A stretch of 64,000 nt of DNA from Salinibacterium sp. ZJ450 (GTDB lineage Bacteria; Actinomycetota; Actinomycetes; Actinomycetales; Microbacteriaceae), in NCBI RefSeq assembly GCF_011751885.2, contig NZ_CP061771.1:1364001-1428000 (forward strand). The letters run 5' to 3'. A model generated the notes under the pieces. That model was given only the letters and a program-made list of their open reading frames with translations, did no database searches and had not been told where the DNA came from. Below, in pieces: positions 7,902-15,981 of the stretch (its first letter is position 1; each line of letters begins with the position of its first letter). The position numbers were made by a program, and so were the translations under genes.

Positions 7902-10312
7902 TCTCGTCAGAAAACTGGGAGGTTGAGTGGCTCGTTGCGGCGCTCGCACCGTGGACCGTCTCACCGCACCCGAACTTTCGAGATGACGAGGTTTCCGGGG
8001 CCGCGGCACTCGCTCTTGTTACTGAGATGAGAGACCGAAGCGAGGGATACAACATTCAGCCGGAAGCGAGTTCGATCTCAAACTGGAGAGACTTGCTCGT
8101 TGCCAGTGCTCGGGGCTCGTTAGGCGTCGATACGCAGGCGGCGTCGGCGGACAGACTGCTGGAGCTCTCTGAAGCGCGGGATTTGCCACCAGGGGCTCGC
8201 GCGGCCGCCGTCTTGTTTGGAAGCGTGGCGCTGTGTGAGTTGGAGAAACATAGCGAAGCGGTGAATGCACTTGCTGCTCTCGTGGAAGAGCTTGGCGGTG
8301 CTGATGGCGATCCGTCCGAGTACACGGCAAGCCAGCGCCTCATTATCGCCTCCGTCTTCATGCAGTTAAGCGCTCGACTTACAGAGAGCTGCAAGTTTGA
8401 GGAAGCACGAGATCGAGTCCGGCAGACGATCGAGTGGCTTCCGACGTTGAAGGACTCGAGCCTGCAAGAGTTTGCAGTCTCAGGTGGAATCAGCTGGGGC
8501 GCCTCTACCGTGCAGCGAGACCTCGTGCGCTCGGTCGGCAGCCATGCTCTGTCACTCAAGTCGAATCTTGAGCAAATCGGAGGCCACACCTGGGTCCGCG
8601 TCGTGCGTGGACGCACGAGCTGGATCGATATGCGGATGCATCTCCGTTCTGCTGATCGTGACGAGATCGTGCTGAGGGACGCATTCGAACGACGAGTTGA
8701 AGCCGACTCCAACACACGGCACTTTGGACGGATCGCTGCCGACGGTGCTGGCTATCGATCGCTGACCCTCGCTGAGCTCTCAGGGCACCTGGGCTTCATG
8801 CGTGGGGAGCGCGAGAAGCTTGGGAAGGTGCTCATTCTTGAGCGGGGCGATAGCCCAGAGCGTGTACGCGAGGCGGTGCGTCTCCTTCGTCAGGGTCGAG
8901 CGACGAAGGCTCTGCAAGCCGCGATCACGTGGATCCGGGCGCAAGGACCATCGATTTCCCTCGTGGACGACGCTCTGATCGTCACGAACCGGGTCAATAG
9001 CGCTAGATGGTGCACCGAACAGGATCTACTCGTCCTCGAGGGTGCGTCTGACTTCCTTTCTCCACAGCAGAAGGACCAAGCAATCTCAGCGGCATTGCTT
9101 TTCGCGGACACGCCGCAACTGCAAAGGCAGATGAGTTGGAGCTCATGGGAGCGGCTTTGGAAGACAATATCCAGGCTTGTTCCCGCCAGCACCCGCCACA
9201 ACGAGATCGCTTCCCTGGCCTATCGTTACATCGCTAACCAAGCATCGCTCAGCCAGCCGATCGCGAACACCCTCGCGCGACTCGTGTCCTCCTTGGATTG
9301 GCAGGAGGTTGAGTCTGAAGTGACCGGTCAGTGGTCGCACTTGGCGGAGGCTATCGAGCGCGATTTCGAGACGAGCGTACTCCTGGACGCTGTTGACGAG
9401 AACGTTCGCGGTGCTGTCCGACCGATACCGGCTGACCTAGGCGTCGAGAGGGCCGCACACCTTGCTGACGAAGGCCTTCCCGACGACGAAGCCGGAGATA
9501 CGATTCCCGCGCTCGCAAGCTACCTCGGCACTCTCCTGCGGCAGGAAGCAGAGCACGCTTCCAACGGCATGATGTCTGTAGGCGGCTATCAGAACGCTAA
9601 CGTCGCCGTTGCGTTCGCACTACGTTTCCCGAGCGATCATCTGTGGGACGAAATTTTGCGTCACCTTCTGAATAGCAAAGTGGACGCTGGCCTGAAGGAC
9701 CTCGCGGTTGAGCGTCTCGCAGAGAATGTCACACGGCTACCCTCGGCTGTCGCTACGAAGTTGCGTGAGGACATCCACCTACTGATCGCTTCGGAACGCC
9801 GCGAAGGCATGTTCACACAGTCCGAATCGGAGGTCTTCGGTGAAGCCGTTCGCTTGTCGGCCGCGCTTGGTGCGGCTCCGAGGAGCGACCTCCTTGAGAC
9901 AGTGCTTCGCCTTGCCACAGCAGGCGTCAAGGACCGAATTCAGGCGGCCAAGACAATCCCGTTGAGCATCTCTGAAGCCGACGCCACTTGGGGGCACGTT
10001 CTCCTCCTTCAGCTCTCTCACGACCCTGACCCGTCCGTACGTGCAGCTGCCGGCCACGCGCTGGTCCGATCTCTCTCGACATCGAGTGAACTCACAGACG
10101 CTGTCTATTCGCGAATCGTCAACCTGCTGAAGAGCGACGGGATCAAGGTTCCCTTGGCTGTGCTTCATGCCGTGCAACGAAGCGCACGATTGCTCAACAA
10201 TGAACTGGAGCCGTTGGTCGCTCAGATCAACGTTCTGGCTTCTTCCGAGGGGAACTACGTCACCCAAGGTGCAGCCAGAATCTGCCTAGAGATGCTCTCG
10301 AACCCGACGTAA
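7898..10312 (+). CDS. 804-aa helical-repeat protein, third gene of the operon
   Basis: Starts at the ATG of an ATGA overlap. The N-terminal ~200 residues look TPR-like (helix pairs such as ARAAAVLFGSVALCELEKH). A mixed segment follows around 215-310, then a long array of helices that ends HEAT-like (LSHDPDPSVRAAAGHAL). There are no membrane segments, nucleotide-binding motifs or catalytic signatures. Such solenoids serve as sensors or scaffolds. With the membrane protein and the small alpha/beta protein it forms a self-contained cassette. I infer a membrane-linked sensing or defence-like system from context only. Confidence 0.8.
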   Translation: MISSENWEVEWLVAALAPWTVSPHPNFRDDEVSGAAALALVTEMRDRSEGYNIQPEASSISNWRDLLVASARGSLGVDTQAASADRLLELSEARDLPPGARAAAVLFGSVALCELEKHSEAVNALAALVEELGGADGDPSEYTASQRLIIASVFMQLSARLTESCKFEEARDRVRQTIEWLPTLKDSSLQEFAVSGGISWGASTVQRDLVRSVGSHALSLKSNLEQIGGHTWVRVVRGRTSWIDMRMHLRSADRDEIVLRDAFERRVEADSNTRHFGRIAADGAGYRSLTLAELSGHLGFMRGEREKLGKVLILERGDSPERVREAVRLLRQGRATKALQAAITWIRAQGPSISLVDDALIVTNRVNSARWCTEQDLLVLEGASDFLSPQQKDQAISAALLFADTPQLQRQMSWSSWERLWKTISRLVPASTRHNEIASLAYRYIANQASLSQPIANTLARLVSSLDWQEVESEVTGQWSHLAEAIERDFETSVLLDAVDENVRGAVRPIPADLGVERAAHLADEGLPDDEAGDTIPALASYLGTLLRQEAEHASNGMMSVGGYQNANVAVAFALRFPSDHLWDEILRHLLNSKVDAGLKDLAVERLAENVTRLPSAVATKLREDIHLLIASERREGMFTQSESEVFGEAVRLSAALGAAPRSDLLETVLRLATAGVKDRIQAAKTIPLSISEADATWGHVLLLQLSHDPDPSVRAAAGHALVRSLSTSSELTDAVYSRIVNLLKSDGIKVPLAVLHAVQRSARLLNNELEPLVAQINVLASSEGNYVTQGAARICLEMLSNPT

Positions 10313-10557
10313 TACCTCGGCTTCCGGCTTCGACGCCTTGCCGCGAGCATCACACTAACTTCGCGCGAGTCAGGCCGGGCATAACTGCTGACGAAATACC
10401 CACATCCCACCATCCAAAACCCACCTCAATCACCCGCCACGGACCGCTGCCGACCGGCTACACTCGGACCAAGCGAACCGCCCGGTTCCATGTAAACACA
10501 AGGGAATCCGTGAGTTCCCGAGACGACCGGCGGAGACCGGAAATCGACCGGATCCTC
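10313..10557. other. Right arm of the island, non-coding
   Basis: About 245 bases between the operon and the tRNA fragment. No gene seen. It holds a run of GACCGG motifs near its right end (10525-10551) and one further copy at 10452-10457. Confidence 0.5.
10525..10551. repeat. Three phased GACCGG repeats beside the attachment site
   Basis: GACCGG occurs at 10525-10530, 10535-10540 and 10546-10551, at intervals of 10 and 11 bases, i.e. on one face of the helix. They lie just left of the tRNA fragment. This placement is what arm-type binding sites of a recombination directionality factor or integrase look like, but this is inference. Confidence 0.4.
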
Positions 10558-10594
10558 CAGGGGGTCGCAGGTTCAAATCCTGTCAGCCCGACCA
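10558..10594 (+). other. 3' fragment of tRNA-Pro, probable island attachment site
   Basis: The bases give a variable loop, a T arm (GCAGG TTCAAAT CCTGT), a 3' acceptor strand CAGCCCG (10584-10590), discriminator A and CCA (10592-10594). The 5' half (acceptor CGGGCTG, D arm, anticodon arm) is absent upstream. From memory, the T arm and acceptor match actinobacterial tRNA-Pro(GGG). Integrative elements regenerate the whole tRNA at one end and leave such a 3' duplicate at the other, so I read this as the distal att site. The intact gene would be left of the window. Confidence 0.75.
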
Positions 10595-10595
10595 A
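10580..10595. repeat. Left 16-bp direct repeat flanking the IS
   Basis: CTGTCAGCCCGACCAA, identical to 11877-11892. It consists of the end of the T stem, the acceptor strand and CCA of the tRNA fragment. Read as the target duplication of the IS481-family element. Confidence 0.75.
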
Positions 10596-10644
10596 TGTCA
10601 TGTCGCAGGACATCGTTCATAGATGTCGCAAGACATGGTTCACA
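10596..10644. repeat. Left inverted end of the IS
   Basis: It matches the reverse complement of 11828-11876 over about 49 bases with scattered mismatches, densest in the outer ten. Each end holds two tandem copies of a motif ATGTCnCA(A/G)GACAT followed by nGTTCA, roughly 22 bases apart. I infer double transposase-binding sites. Confidence 0.75.
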
Positions 10645-10650
10645 AAACCC

Positions 10651-11817
10651 TCACTCTCCGGAGTGGGGGTTTTGTTGTTTCTGGGGTTGGTAGTCGCGGG
10701 TGGGGTCGAGGATCAGTTCGCGGAGCAGCTGTCCGGTTGTGGTGGCGATGACTCGGATGTGTCGGTCGTGGACGAGGACCTTGACGCGGGTGTGTTTGTG
10801 GGCGCGGCCGATTCCGATGTGGTGCAGCTTGGAGTTGTAACGCAGGGTGATTGAGCCGGTCGCGTCTACGCGGTCTTCGCGGATCCGCCAGTGCCCGTCG
10901 ACGGTGCCGGAGGGGCCGGCTTTGCCGAGTGCGGCGTAGGCCTGGGCGGGTGTTTTCCGGTCCAGTGAGCGGTGCGGGCGCTGGGTGTTGTAGTAGTCCC
11001 GGAACTGGTCGAGGTGGTGTTGCAGCTCGGTGAGGGTGCTGGCGGGCGGCTGTTTGGCGAGCCAGTTCTTCATCGTCTGTTGGAACCGCTCGACCTTGCC
11101 CTGGGTTTGCGGGTGGTTGGGTCGGCCGTTCTTCTGGGTGATGCCGAGCAGGCGCAGGTCGTTCTCGAAGGCGTTCTTGCCGCCGCGGACGCGGGTGGTG
11201 AACACCAGCCCGTTGTCGGTCAGGGTGGAGGCGGGCGGCCCGTATTCTTCAACGTTTCGGCGGAAGTCGGCGACCACGATCTGGCCGGTGGTGACGCGGT
11301 TGGCGGTGACCGAGAGGGCGAGTCGGGAGTGGTCGTCGAGGAAGGTCAGGATCTCCACTCCGGTGGAGTCGGCCAGGTGCCAGTGGGTGAAGTCGGATTG
11401 CCAGGTCTCATTGGGCAGTTCGGCCTGGAACCGAGTGTATGAGGAGCGCGGGCGCTTCCGGGGTTGCGGAGTGATGAGGTCGTGGCGGTCCAGGATTCGC
11501 CAGATCGTGGCGACCGAGGGAACGGTGTCGAATCGGGTGCTCAGGTGGAAGTGGATGGTGTGTGGGCCGGCGTCATGGCCTTGCGCGGTGAGCTCCCGGC
11601 GCAGTCGGAGGATCTCCGCTTCGATCTCCGGCTTGGTCTTGGTTGGGCTCCTTTTGGGCCGGCGGGAGCGTGGCTCGATGGCGTCCCAGCCTCCCTCGAG
11701 GTATCGCCGCACCAGGGTGTGCACCCATCGGGAGGAGACGCCGTAGTCGCGGGCGACGTCGGCCTTTGACCGGCCCTCGAGAACGACACTGGTCACGATG
11801 ATTCGGTTTTTCGTCAC
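10651..11817 (-). CDS. IS481-family transposase
   Basis: 388 aa DDE-type transposase that moves the surrounding element. An N-terminal helix-turn-helix (VARDYGVSSRWVHTLVRRY) is followed by a homeodomain-like linker and an integrase core (rve). The catalytic residues appear as WQSDFTHW, LTDNG and QGKVERF. The C-terminal segment with RPHRSLDRKTPAQAY is typical of the family. Length and motifs look complete, so the element may still be active. Its codon use is the GC-rich kind of the core genome, unlike the island genes to the left. Confidence 0.95.
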   Translation of the reverse strand: MTKNRIIVTSVVLEGRSKADVARDYGVSSRWVHTLVRRYLEGGWDAIEPRSRRPKRSPTKTKPEIEAEILRLRRELTAQGHDAGPHTIHFHLSTRFDTVPSVATIWRILDRHDLITPQPRKRPRSSYTRFQAELPNETWQSDFTHWHLADSTGVEILTFLDDHSRLALSVTANRVTTGQIVVADFRRNVEEYGPPASTLTDNGLVFTTRVRGGKNAFENDLRLLGITQKNGRPNHPQTQGKVERFQQTMKNWLAKQPPASTLTELQHHLDQFRDYYNTQRPHRSLDRKTPAQAYAALGKAGPSGTVDGHWRIREDRVDATGSITLRYNSKLHHIGIGRAHKHTRVKVLVHDRHIRVIATTTGQLLRELILDPTRDYQPQKQQNPHSGE

Positions 11818-11827
11818 ATCCGAGAAG

Positions 11828-11876
11828 TGTGAACGATGTCTTGAGACATAGATGAACTATGTCCTGAAACCAGGCA
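11828..11876. repeat. Right inverted end of the IS
   Basis: Partner of 10596-10644, carrying the same doubled GACAT/ATGTC motif. It lies immediately upstream of the transposase start codon (11817), so it probably also holds the transposase promoter. Confidence 0.75.
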
Positions 11877-11892
11877 CTGTCAGCCCGACCAA
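11877..11892. repeat. Right 16-bp direct repeat flanking the IS
   Basis: CTGTCAGCCCGACCAA, the second copy of 10580-10595, followed by the sequence that would naturally lie downstream of the tRNA gene. Confidence 0.75.
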
Positions 11893-11929
11893 TGGGTTGT
11901 TCTAAGTACTGGTCTAAGAACTCCCGAAA

Positions 11930-11964
11930 CGAAAACGCTCCTGAGGAAACTCGGGAGCGTTTCG
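11930..11964 (+). terminator. Hairpin terminator of the original tRNA-Pro gene
   Basis: ACGCTCC (11935-11941) pairs with GGAGCGT (11954-11960), extended by flanking CGAAA/TTTCG. It stands ~40 bases after the end of the tRNA sequence in the right repeat, a normal place for a tRNA terminator, which supports the reading that the tRNA gene was originally here. Confidence 0.7.
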
Positions 11965-12052
11965 TCGTTTGCGGGGTTCCGAAGGGGGGATCAGTGCCAG
12001 CAGGCCGGTCGTCGCACATGCTCTCGCGACCAGCGAGGACTAAAATGTCGCC

Positions 12053-12556
12053 GTGGACAGCAGGGAGATCGGCAAGAGCGAAGTCCAGAAACCGGCCACG
12101 CGCTCCGCGGCACCCGGCGACGCGGCCTGGGCGCTGCCGGAAGCCATGACAGGCAGGGCAAGCCCCGCGAAAGCGGCGGTCGGCGACAAGCCGGTCTTCG
12201 CATACATCGCCAGCCTGCCGCAGCCGCAACGCGGCATCGCCGAAGCGGTGGATGCGCTGGCAGCCAAGACGCTGCCCGATCTCCAGCGATCCGTGAAGTG
12301 GGGCATGGCGTACTACGGAGTCGGCGACGGGTGGTGCTTCAGCTGCGGCGGCTTCGCCGGCCACGTCAAGCTCATGTTCGTCAATGGCACAGCGCTCGAG
12401 CCGGTACCGCCGGTGACGCCGGTGGGGATGGGCAAGTCGACGCGGGGCGTGGAGCTCGAGTCCGTGGACGACCTCGACGAACGCCAGATCGCGGTATGGA
12501 TGACACAAGTCACGTCCGTACCAGGTATCGGGGCAAGAAACGTGAGTAACCGCTGA
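12053..12556 (+). CDS. DUF1801 (YdhG-like) domain protein
   Basis: 167 aa from a GTG start. The core VFAYIASLPQPQRGIAEAVDAL, then SVKWGMAYYG and a glycine-rich strand CFSCGGFAGHVKLMF, is the DUF1801 pattern: small soluble proteins of unknown biochemical role. The ~40 N-terminal residues before the domain are low-complexity and basic, so translation may start later. It is the first core-like gene after the island. A second DUF1801 protein is encoded at 18397-18819, but the two are only distantly alike. Confidence 0.8.
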   Translation: MDSREIGKSEVQKPATRSAAPGDAAWALPEAMTGRASPAKAAVGDKPVFAYIASLPQPQRGIAEAVDALAAKTLPDLQRSVKWGMAYYGVGDGWCFSCGGFAGHVKLMFVNGTALEPVPPVTPVGMGKSTRGVELESVDDLDERQIAVWMTQVTSVPGIGARNVSNR

Positions 12557-12633
12557 AACGTGTGCAGTCGTCATTAGCCCGCGAGAAGGAGGATCGACTG
12601 TAGCTCTCCTGCTCGCCCCGGTTGCGACCATGA

Positions 12634-13359
12634 TCAGTCGCCGTTCTTCTTTCTGTTCTGTACCTGCAACCCCCCGGCGGGGCGGGTCTCGATGAGGAAG
12701 AGTTCCGTCGCTCGAACCAGGTCGGAGAGTTTTTCGAACCCCCAGTTTCGTGAGTCGAAGTCGGGATGTTGCTTCCGCATCAGCTGGCCCACAGCAGAAA
12801 GGTTCGCCCATCCGTCTTCTCCCGATGCGGTGGTGACACTCGTCCGCAGCCCGGCGACAAGTCTGGTGTCGCTACGCAGTTTCGGGGGCAGAACGCGCGT
12901 AAGCGCTGCAGAGGTGCTCTCCGCTGCCGGCTCGTCGAGCACGTCGAGGTATGTGAATCGATCGCACGCGTTGCGGAACGCTTCGGGCGTCTTCCGCTCT
13001 CCGAACCCATAGACGGTGACGCCTTCCTCGCGAATGCGGGATGCCAGACGGGTGAAGTCACTGTCGGATGACACGATGCAGAACCCGTGGAATCGACGCG
13101 TGTAGAGGGCATCGATGATCAGTGCGCTGTCGGTCGCGTTCTTGCCGATCGTGTTGGCAAATTGCTGCATCGGCTGAATCACGTGCTCGCTCGCAACAGG
13201 TTTCCAACTGCCCAAGTTCGGCTTGGTCCAGTCGCCGTAGACCCGCTTGACCGAGGCAGTGCCGAATCGTGCGACCTCGGCAAGGACTGCACCGATCTTT
13301 GATGGCGGCACATTGTCAGCGTCGACAAGGACGGCGAGGAGGTCGTTCGGCTGCGCCAT
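12634..13359 (-). CDS. NYN (PIN-like) nuclease-fold protein with C-terminal OST-HTH/LOTUS domain
   Basis: 241 aa. LLAVLVDADNVPP at the N-terminus, KNATDSALIIDALY in the middle and CIVSSDSDFTRLA carry the conserved aspartates of the NYN/LabA (DUF88) fold, predicted to bind a metal and cleave RNA. The last ~70 residues (GWANLSAVGQLM, then NWGFEKLSDLVRAT) fit an OST-HTH/LOTUS RNA-binding domain. The pairing is established for bacterial NYN proteins thought to act in RNA turnover. I chose the ATG at 13359, since the longer upstream frame is low-complexity. It is transcribed alone. Confidence 0.88.
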   Translation of the reverse strand: MAQPNDLLAVLVDADNVPPSKIGAVLAEVARFGTASVKRVYGDWTKPNLGSWKPVASEHVIQPMQQFANTIGKNATDSALIIDALYTRRFHGFCIVSSDSDFTRLASRIREEGVTVYGFGERKTPEAFRNACDRFTYLDVLDEPAAESTSAALTRVLPPKLRSDTRLVAGLRTSVTTASGEDGWANLSAVGQLMRKQHPDFDSRNWGFEKLSDLVRATELFLIETRPAGGLQVQNRKKNGD

Positions 13360-13610
13360 GCGACAAGCATGCCAGTCAGCGCCCAACAATTGGTCCTGCC
13401 CGCTTAGGGATTCAGCGGGTTTCGCCCTCACATCGTCGTTGCAGCGTTGGCACGGGTAGTGGTGTGCTTCGGCCGTTAGACCACGAAACCCTCGGTCAAC
13501 CCGCACAGCGCCACTTCGGGAATGTCGATTGGACATGCCGCCACTCGGGTGTCCGGAGACGTCGAGACCGGCGCCCCGGCAGTCGGGGAGCCGACGGACG
13601 GGTCGGTGGG

Positions 13611-14348
13611 TCAGCCCTCGGCGGGCGGCTCGGTGGGCTCGGGCGTCGGCGTGGCGCCGTCGGTCGGGGGGCCGAAGAGCGTCCAGTCGCCGGCGTCGCA
13701 TTCGTAGAACGACACCGGCGTGGTGTCGATGTAGATGTCGCCGTCGGTCGTGCACGTCTTCGGATCCGGCTCGCCGACGCCGAGCAGCACCTGCGTGCCG
13801 GGCGCACCGGGTGCGCCGGTCTCACCTGTGGCGCCCGTGTCACCGGTCGCTCCGGTCTCGCCAGCGGGGCCGGTTGTGCCCGTCAGGTTCTCGGCGGCCG
13901 AGGTGCGGATGTTCCCGACCTGCGTCCAGTCGCCGTCCTGGAAGAGGTAGACGTTGGAGTTGGAGATGTCGATGTAGACGTCGCCCTCGTAGCCCTTGCC
14001 CGACTCGGGCACGCCGGTGCCGGCTCGAACCGCGGACCCGGCCGGGAGGATCTCCTTGATCGCCTCCTCGAAAGCGGCCGCGTCGATCTCGGCGGAGGTC
14101 GGCGTCGGCGTTGGCGTCGCGACCGCCTCGTTCGAGTCGACCGACCGCGCGAGCCAGGACCCGAGGAACGCCGCGACGAACGACAGCACGACGACCGCGA
14201 TGCCCACCCAGATGAGCATCCCTTGCGTCACACCCGCCGGCTTCTTCTTGGACTGTGTCTCTGTCGTCGTCGCGGTCGCATCGGATGCCGGGTCCGGCGG
14301 GGTGGGCGATGCGGGAGGTGTGCCCTGCGGGTTGGCGTCGTCAGTCAT
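13611..14348 (-). CDS. Membrane-anchored protein with short collagen-like repeats
   Basis: 245 aa; ATG at 14348 with GGAGG seven bases upstream. Residues 1-40 are cytoplasmic and Pro/Thr-rich, one membrane helix follows at about 44-66, and the rest is outside. Two similar modules (GDVYIDISNSNVYLFQDGDW and GDIYIDTTPVSFYECDAGDW) flank a run of Gly-X-Y triplets (GPAGETGATGDTGATGETG). Bacterial collagen-like stretches of this kind often join surface or phage-tail domains. The C-terminus is Pro/Thr/Glu-rich. I infer an exposed structural or adhesive role. Confidence 0.75.
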   Translation of the reverse strand: MTDDANPQGTPPASPTPPDPASDATATTTETQSKKKPAGVTQGMLIWVGIAVVVLSFVAAFLGSWLARSVDSNEAVATPTPTPTSAEIDAAAFEEAIKEILPAGSAVRAGTGVPESGKGYEGDVYIDISNSNVYLFQDGDWTQVGNIRTSAAENLTGTTGPAGETGATGDTGATGETGAPGAPGTQVLLGVGEPDPKTCTTDGDIYIDTTPVSFYECDAGDWTLFGPPTDGATPTPEPTEPPAEG

Positions 14349-14502
14349 GTCGTAGCCCTCCACGTCTCGCGCTCGCACTGGACCCGTGTGCGCACAGAGG
14401 GAGAGCGCGTCGCGCTCATGCTAGTGCTGCGGACCGCGTACAGAACAGGCCCCGTCCGCGAGGAAATGGGCCCGTTCTGCGAATCGCGGCGAAACGCGCC
14501 GA

Positions 14503-15579
14503 CTACTCGACGATCCGGAGGGCGTGGTCGGTGTTGTTGAACCGCTCACCGCCGCTGTCGGTGACCGTGACGATGTCCTCGATACGCACACCGAAGCGTC
14601 CGGCGAGGTAGATTCCCGGCTCAATTGAGAAGCACATCCCGGGCCGGAGACGCTGCTCCTCACCCTCGACCATGTACGGCGGCTCGTGAGTCGTCACACC
14701 GATTCCGTGACCAGTGCGGTGGATGAACTGCTCGCCATACCCTGCCTCGGTGATCACAGCCCTGGCGACCCGGTCGATTTCCTGGCACGGCACACCCGGA
14801 CGAACCGCTTCGAACGCCGCCTGCTGCGCCCGTCTCACCACCTCGTGGACCTCCCGCACCTGCGCCGACGGCTCGCCGACGCACACCGTGCGCGTCGTAT
14901 CCGACCCGTAGCCGTACATGAGACCGCCGAAGTCCAGCACCACCGCATCACCCTGCTCAATCACCCGATCGCCTGCCTCATGATGAGGGTTAGCGCCGTT
15001 GGGCCCCGAGCCGACGACCGTGAAGTCAACCTGCTCATGCCCGAACTCCCGCAACAGCCGGGCCAGGTCTGCAGCCACCTCTGTCTCGCGTCGACCGGCG
15101 AATCGCAGCTTCACGATCTCGCCGTACGTCGCGTCCGCGGCGGCGCCCGCCATCGCGAGGCGGCCGAGCTCGTTGGCGTCCTTGACCGCGCGCATCATGG
15201 GAAGGCTTTGGCTGAACGCCCGGTAGCGGGTATCGGGCAGCGCCGCCTGCAGCCCGAGCAGATGCATCGCCCATGCCGAGTCGGAGAGCCCGAACCGCCC
15301 GTCCCGCTGCAGCAAGCGAGAAGCCGCCTGGTAGGGGTCCGTCCCATCGACCCAGTCGACGATCGCCACGCCAGGTGAGCCTTCGGCCGCTTCCGCATCG
15401 GGCCTCTCCAATACGGGCACGAGCAGCGTCGGGCGCACGTTGGGGCCGAGAACCAACATCGTCAGCCGCTCGGTGATGGCGGTGGGCTGGTAGCCCGTGA
15501 GCCACAACAGGTCCGGCCCTGGCGTCACAATGACGCCGTCAAGTCCCGCCCCGACCGCGTCGTCGACCACACGAGCCAT
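14503..15579 (-). CDS. M24-family Xaa-Pro aminopeptidase-like metallopeptidase
   Basis: 358 aa with a creatinase-like N-terminal domain (~1-125) and a pita-bread catalytic domain. The dimetal ligands are visible: VLDFGG and GSDTTRT (two Asp), HRTGHGIG (His), SIEPGIYL and VRIEDIV (two Glu). It should cleave an N-terminal residue before proline and act in peptide turnover. The start at 15579 (ATG) gives a slightly short N-terminus: family members usually carry a few residues more, and the frame stays open upstream through FTSDDYAARM without an ATG, GTG or TTG. An ATT start or leaderless mRNA is possible. Confidence 0.88.
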   Translation of the reverse strand: MARVVDDAVGAGLDGVIVTPGPDLLWLTGYQPTAITERLTMLVLGPNVRPTLLVPVLERPDAEAAEGSPGVAIVDWVDGTDPYQAASRLLQRDGRFGLSDSAWAMHLLGLQAALPDTRYRAFSQSLPMMRAVKDANELGRLAMAGAAADATYGEIVKLRFAGRRETEVAADLARLLREFGHEQVDFTVVGSGPNGANPHHEAGDRVIEQGDAVVLDFGGLMYGYGSDTTRTVCVGEPSAQVREVHEVVRRAQQAAFEAVRPGVPCQEIDRVARAVITEAGYGEQFIHRTGHGIGVTTHEPPYMVEGEEQRLRPGMCFSIEPGIYLAGRFGVRIEDIVTVTDSGGERFNNTDHALRIVE

Positions 15580-15981
15580 CCGGGCCGCGTAGTCGTCGCT
15601 CGTGAACCTAATGGGGTTCCGATCGCATCTGTGGCTTCATCGCGCGCCTCCCTGTGCTGCCCTCTCAGGATCGCACCGCGCGCGAGCCCTGAGAAGTCTT
15701 AACGCAACGTACAACTGTCGTACTCCATGCGAACATGCCGTCGGTTGCCACGCCTCGCCGATTGGCGCGGCCCTTGCCTCGTGTCATCCCCGACCACCGG
15801 CCAGTATTTGGACGGGACTCCCGCCGGGTAACGCACATGCTCGTGTCCGTCGCTCGGGCGCAGGGAACTGCGGTACACCTTCCGTCTCGAGTGGTCATGG
15901 CTAAGTGCACTCCGCGGTCCTTCGCGAACTGGTGCGAAGGTCCGCGAGAGCGCCTTCCGGCTGCTCCGGGAGGAGTAGCCG
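15580..15981. other. Intergenic, no gene seen
   Basis: 402 bases between the start of the peptidase gene and the end of the PxKF gene, both on the minus strand. The right part holds two hairpins. The left part must carry the peptidase promoter. Confidence 0.5.
15913..15946 (-). terminator. Hairpin terminator downstream of the PxKF gene
   Basis: CGCGG-T-CCTTCGC (15913-15925) pairs with GCGAAGG-T-CCGCG (15934-15946): a 12-bp stem with one mismatch and an 8-base loop. A second hairpin directly after the stop (15958-15967 with 15972-15981) may assist. No U-tract follows, as is common in actinobacteria. Confidence 0.5.

Larger units (their letters stand above)
10596..11876. mobile_element. IS481-family insertion sequence, apparently intact
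   Basis: 1281 bp. It begins with 5'-TG and ends with CA-3', as usual for the family. It has ~49-bp imperfect inverted ends, one uninterrupted transposase gene and 16-bp direct repeats outside both ends. It sits exactly at the 3' end of the tRNA-Pro fragment and separates it from its terminator. Confidence 0.88.

Noticed and set aside
10500-10594. A complete tRNA gene ending at 10594
   Set aside because: The 5' acceptor CGGGCTG, D arm and anticodon arm are missing; only the 3' part can be supported.
10972-11442. Plus-strand frames over the IS
   Set aside because: Antisense to the clear IS481 transposase.
11573-12811. 412-codon minus-strand frame between the IS and the DUF1801 gene
   Set aside because: It spans the IS end, a terminator and the DUF1801 gene on the opposite strand; composition is nonsense-like.
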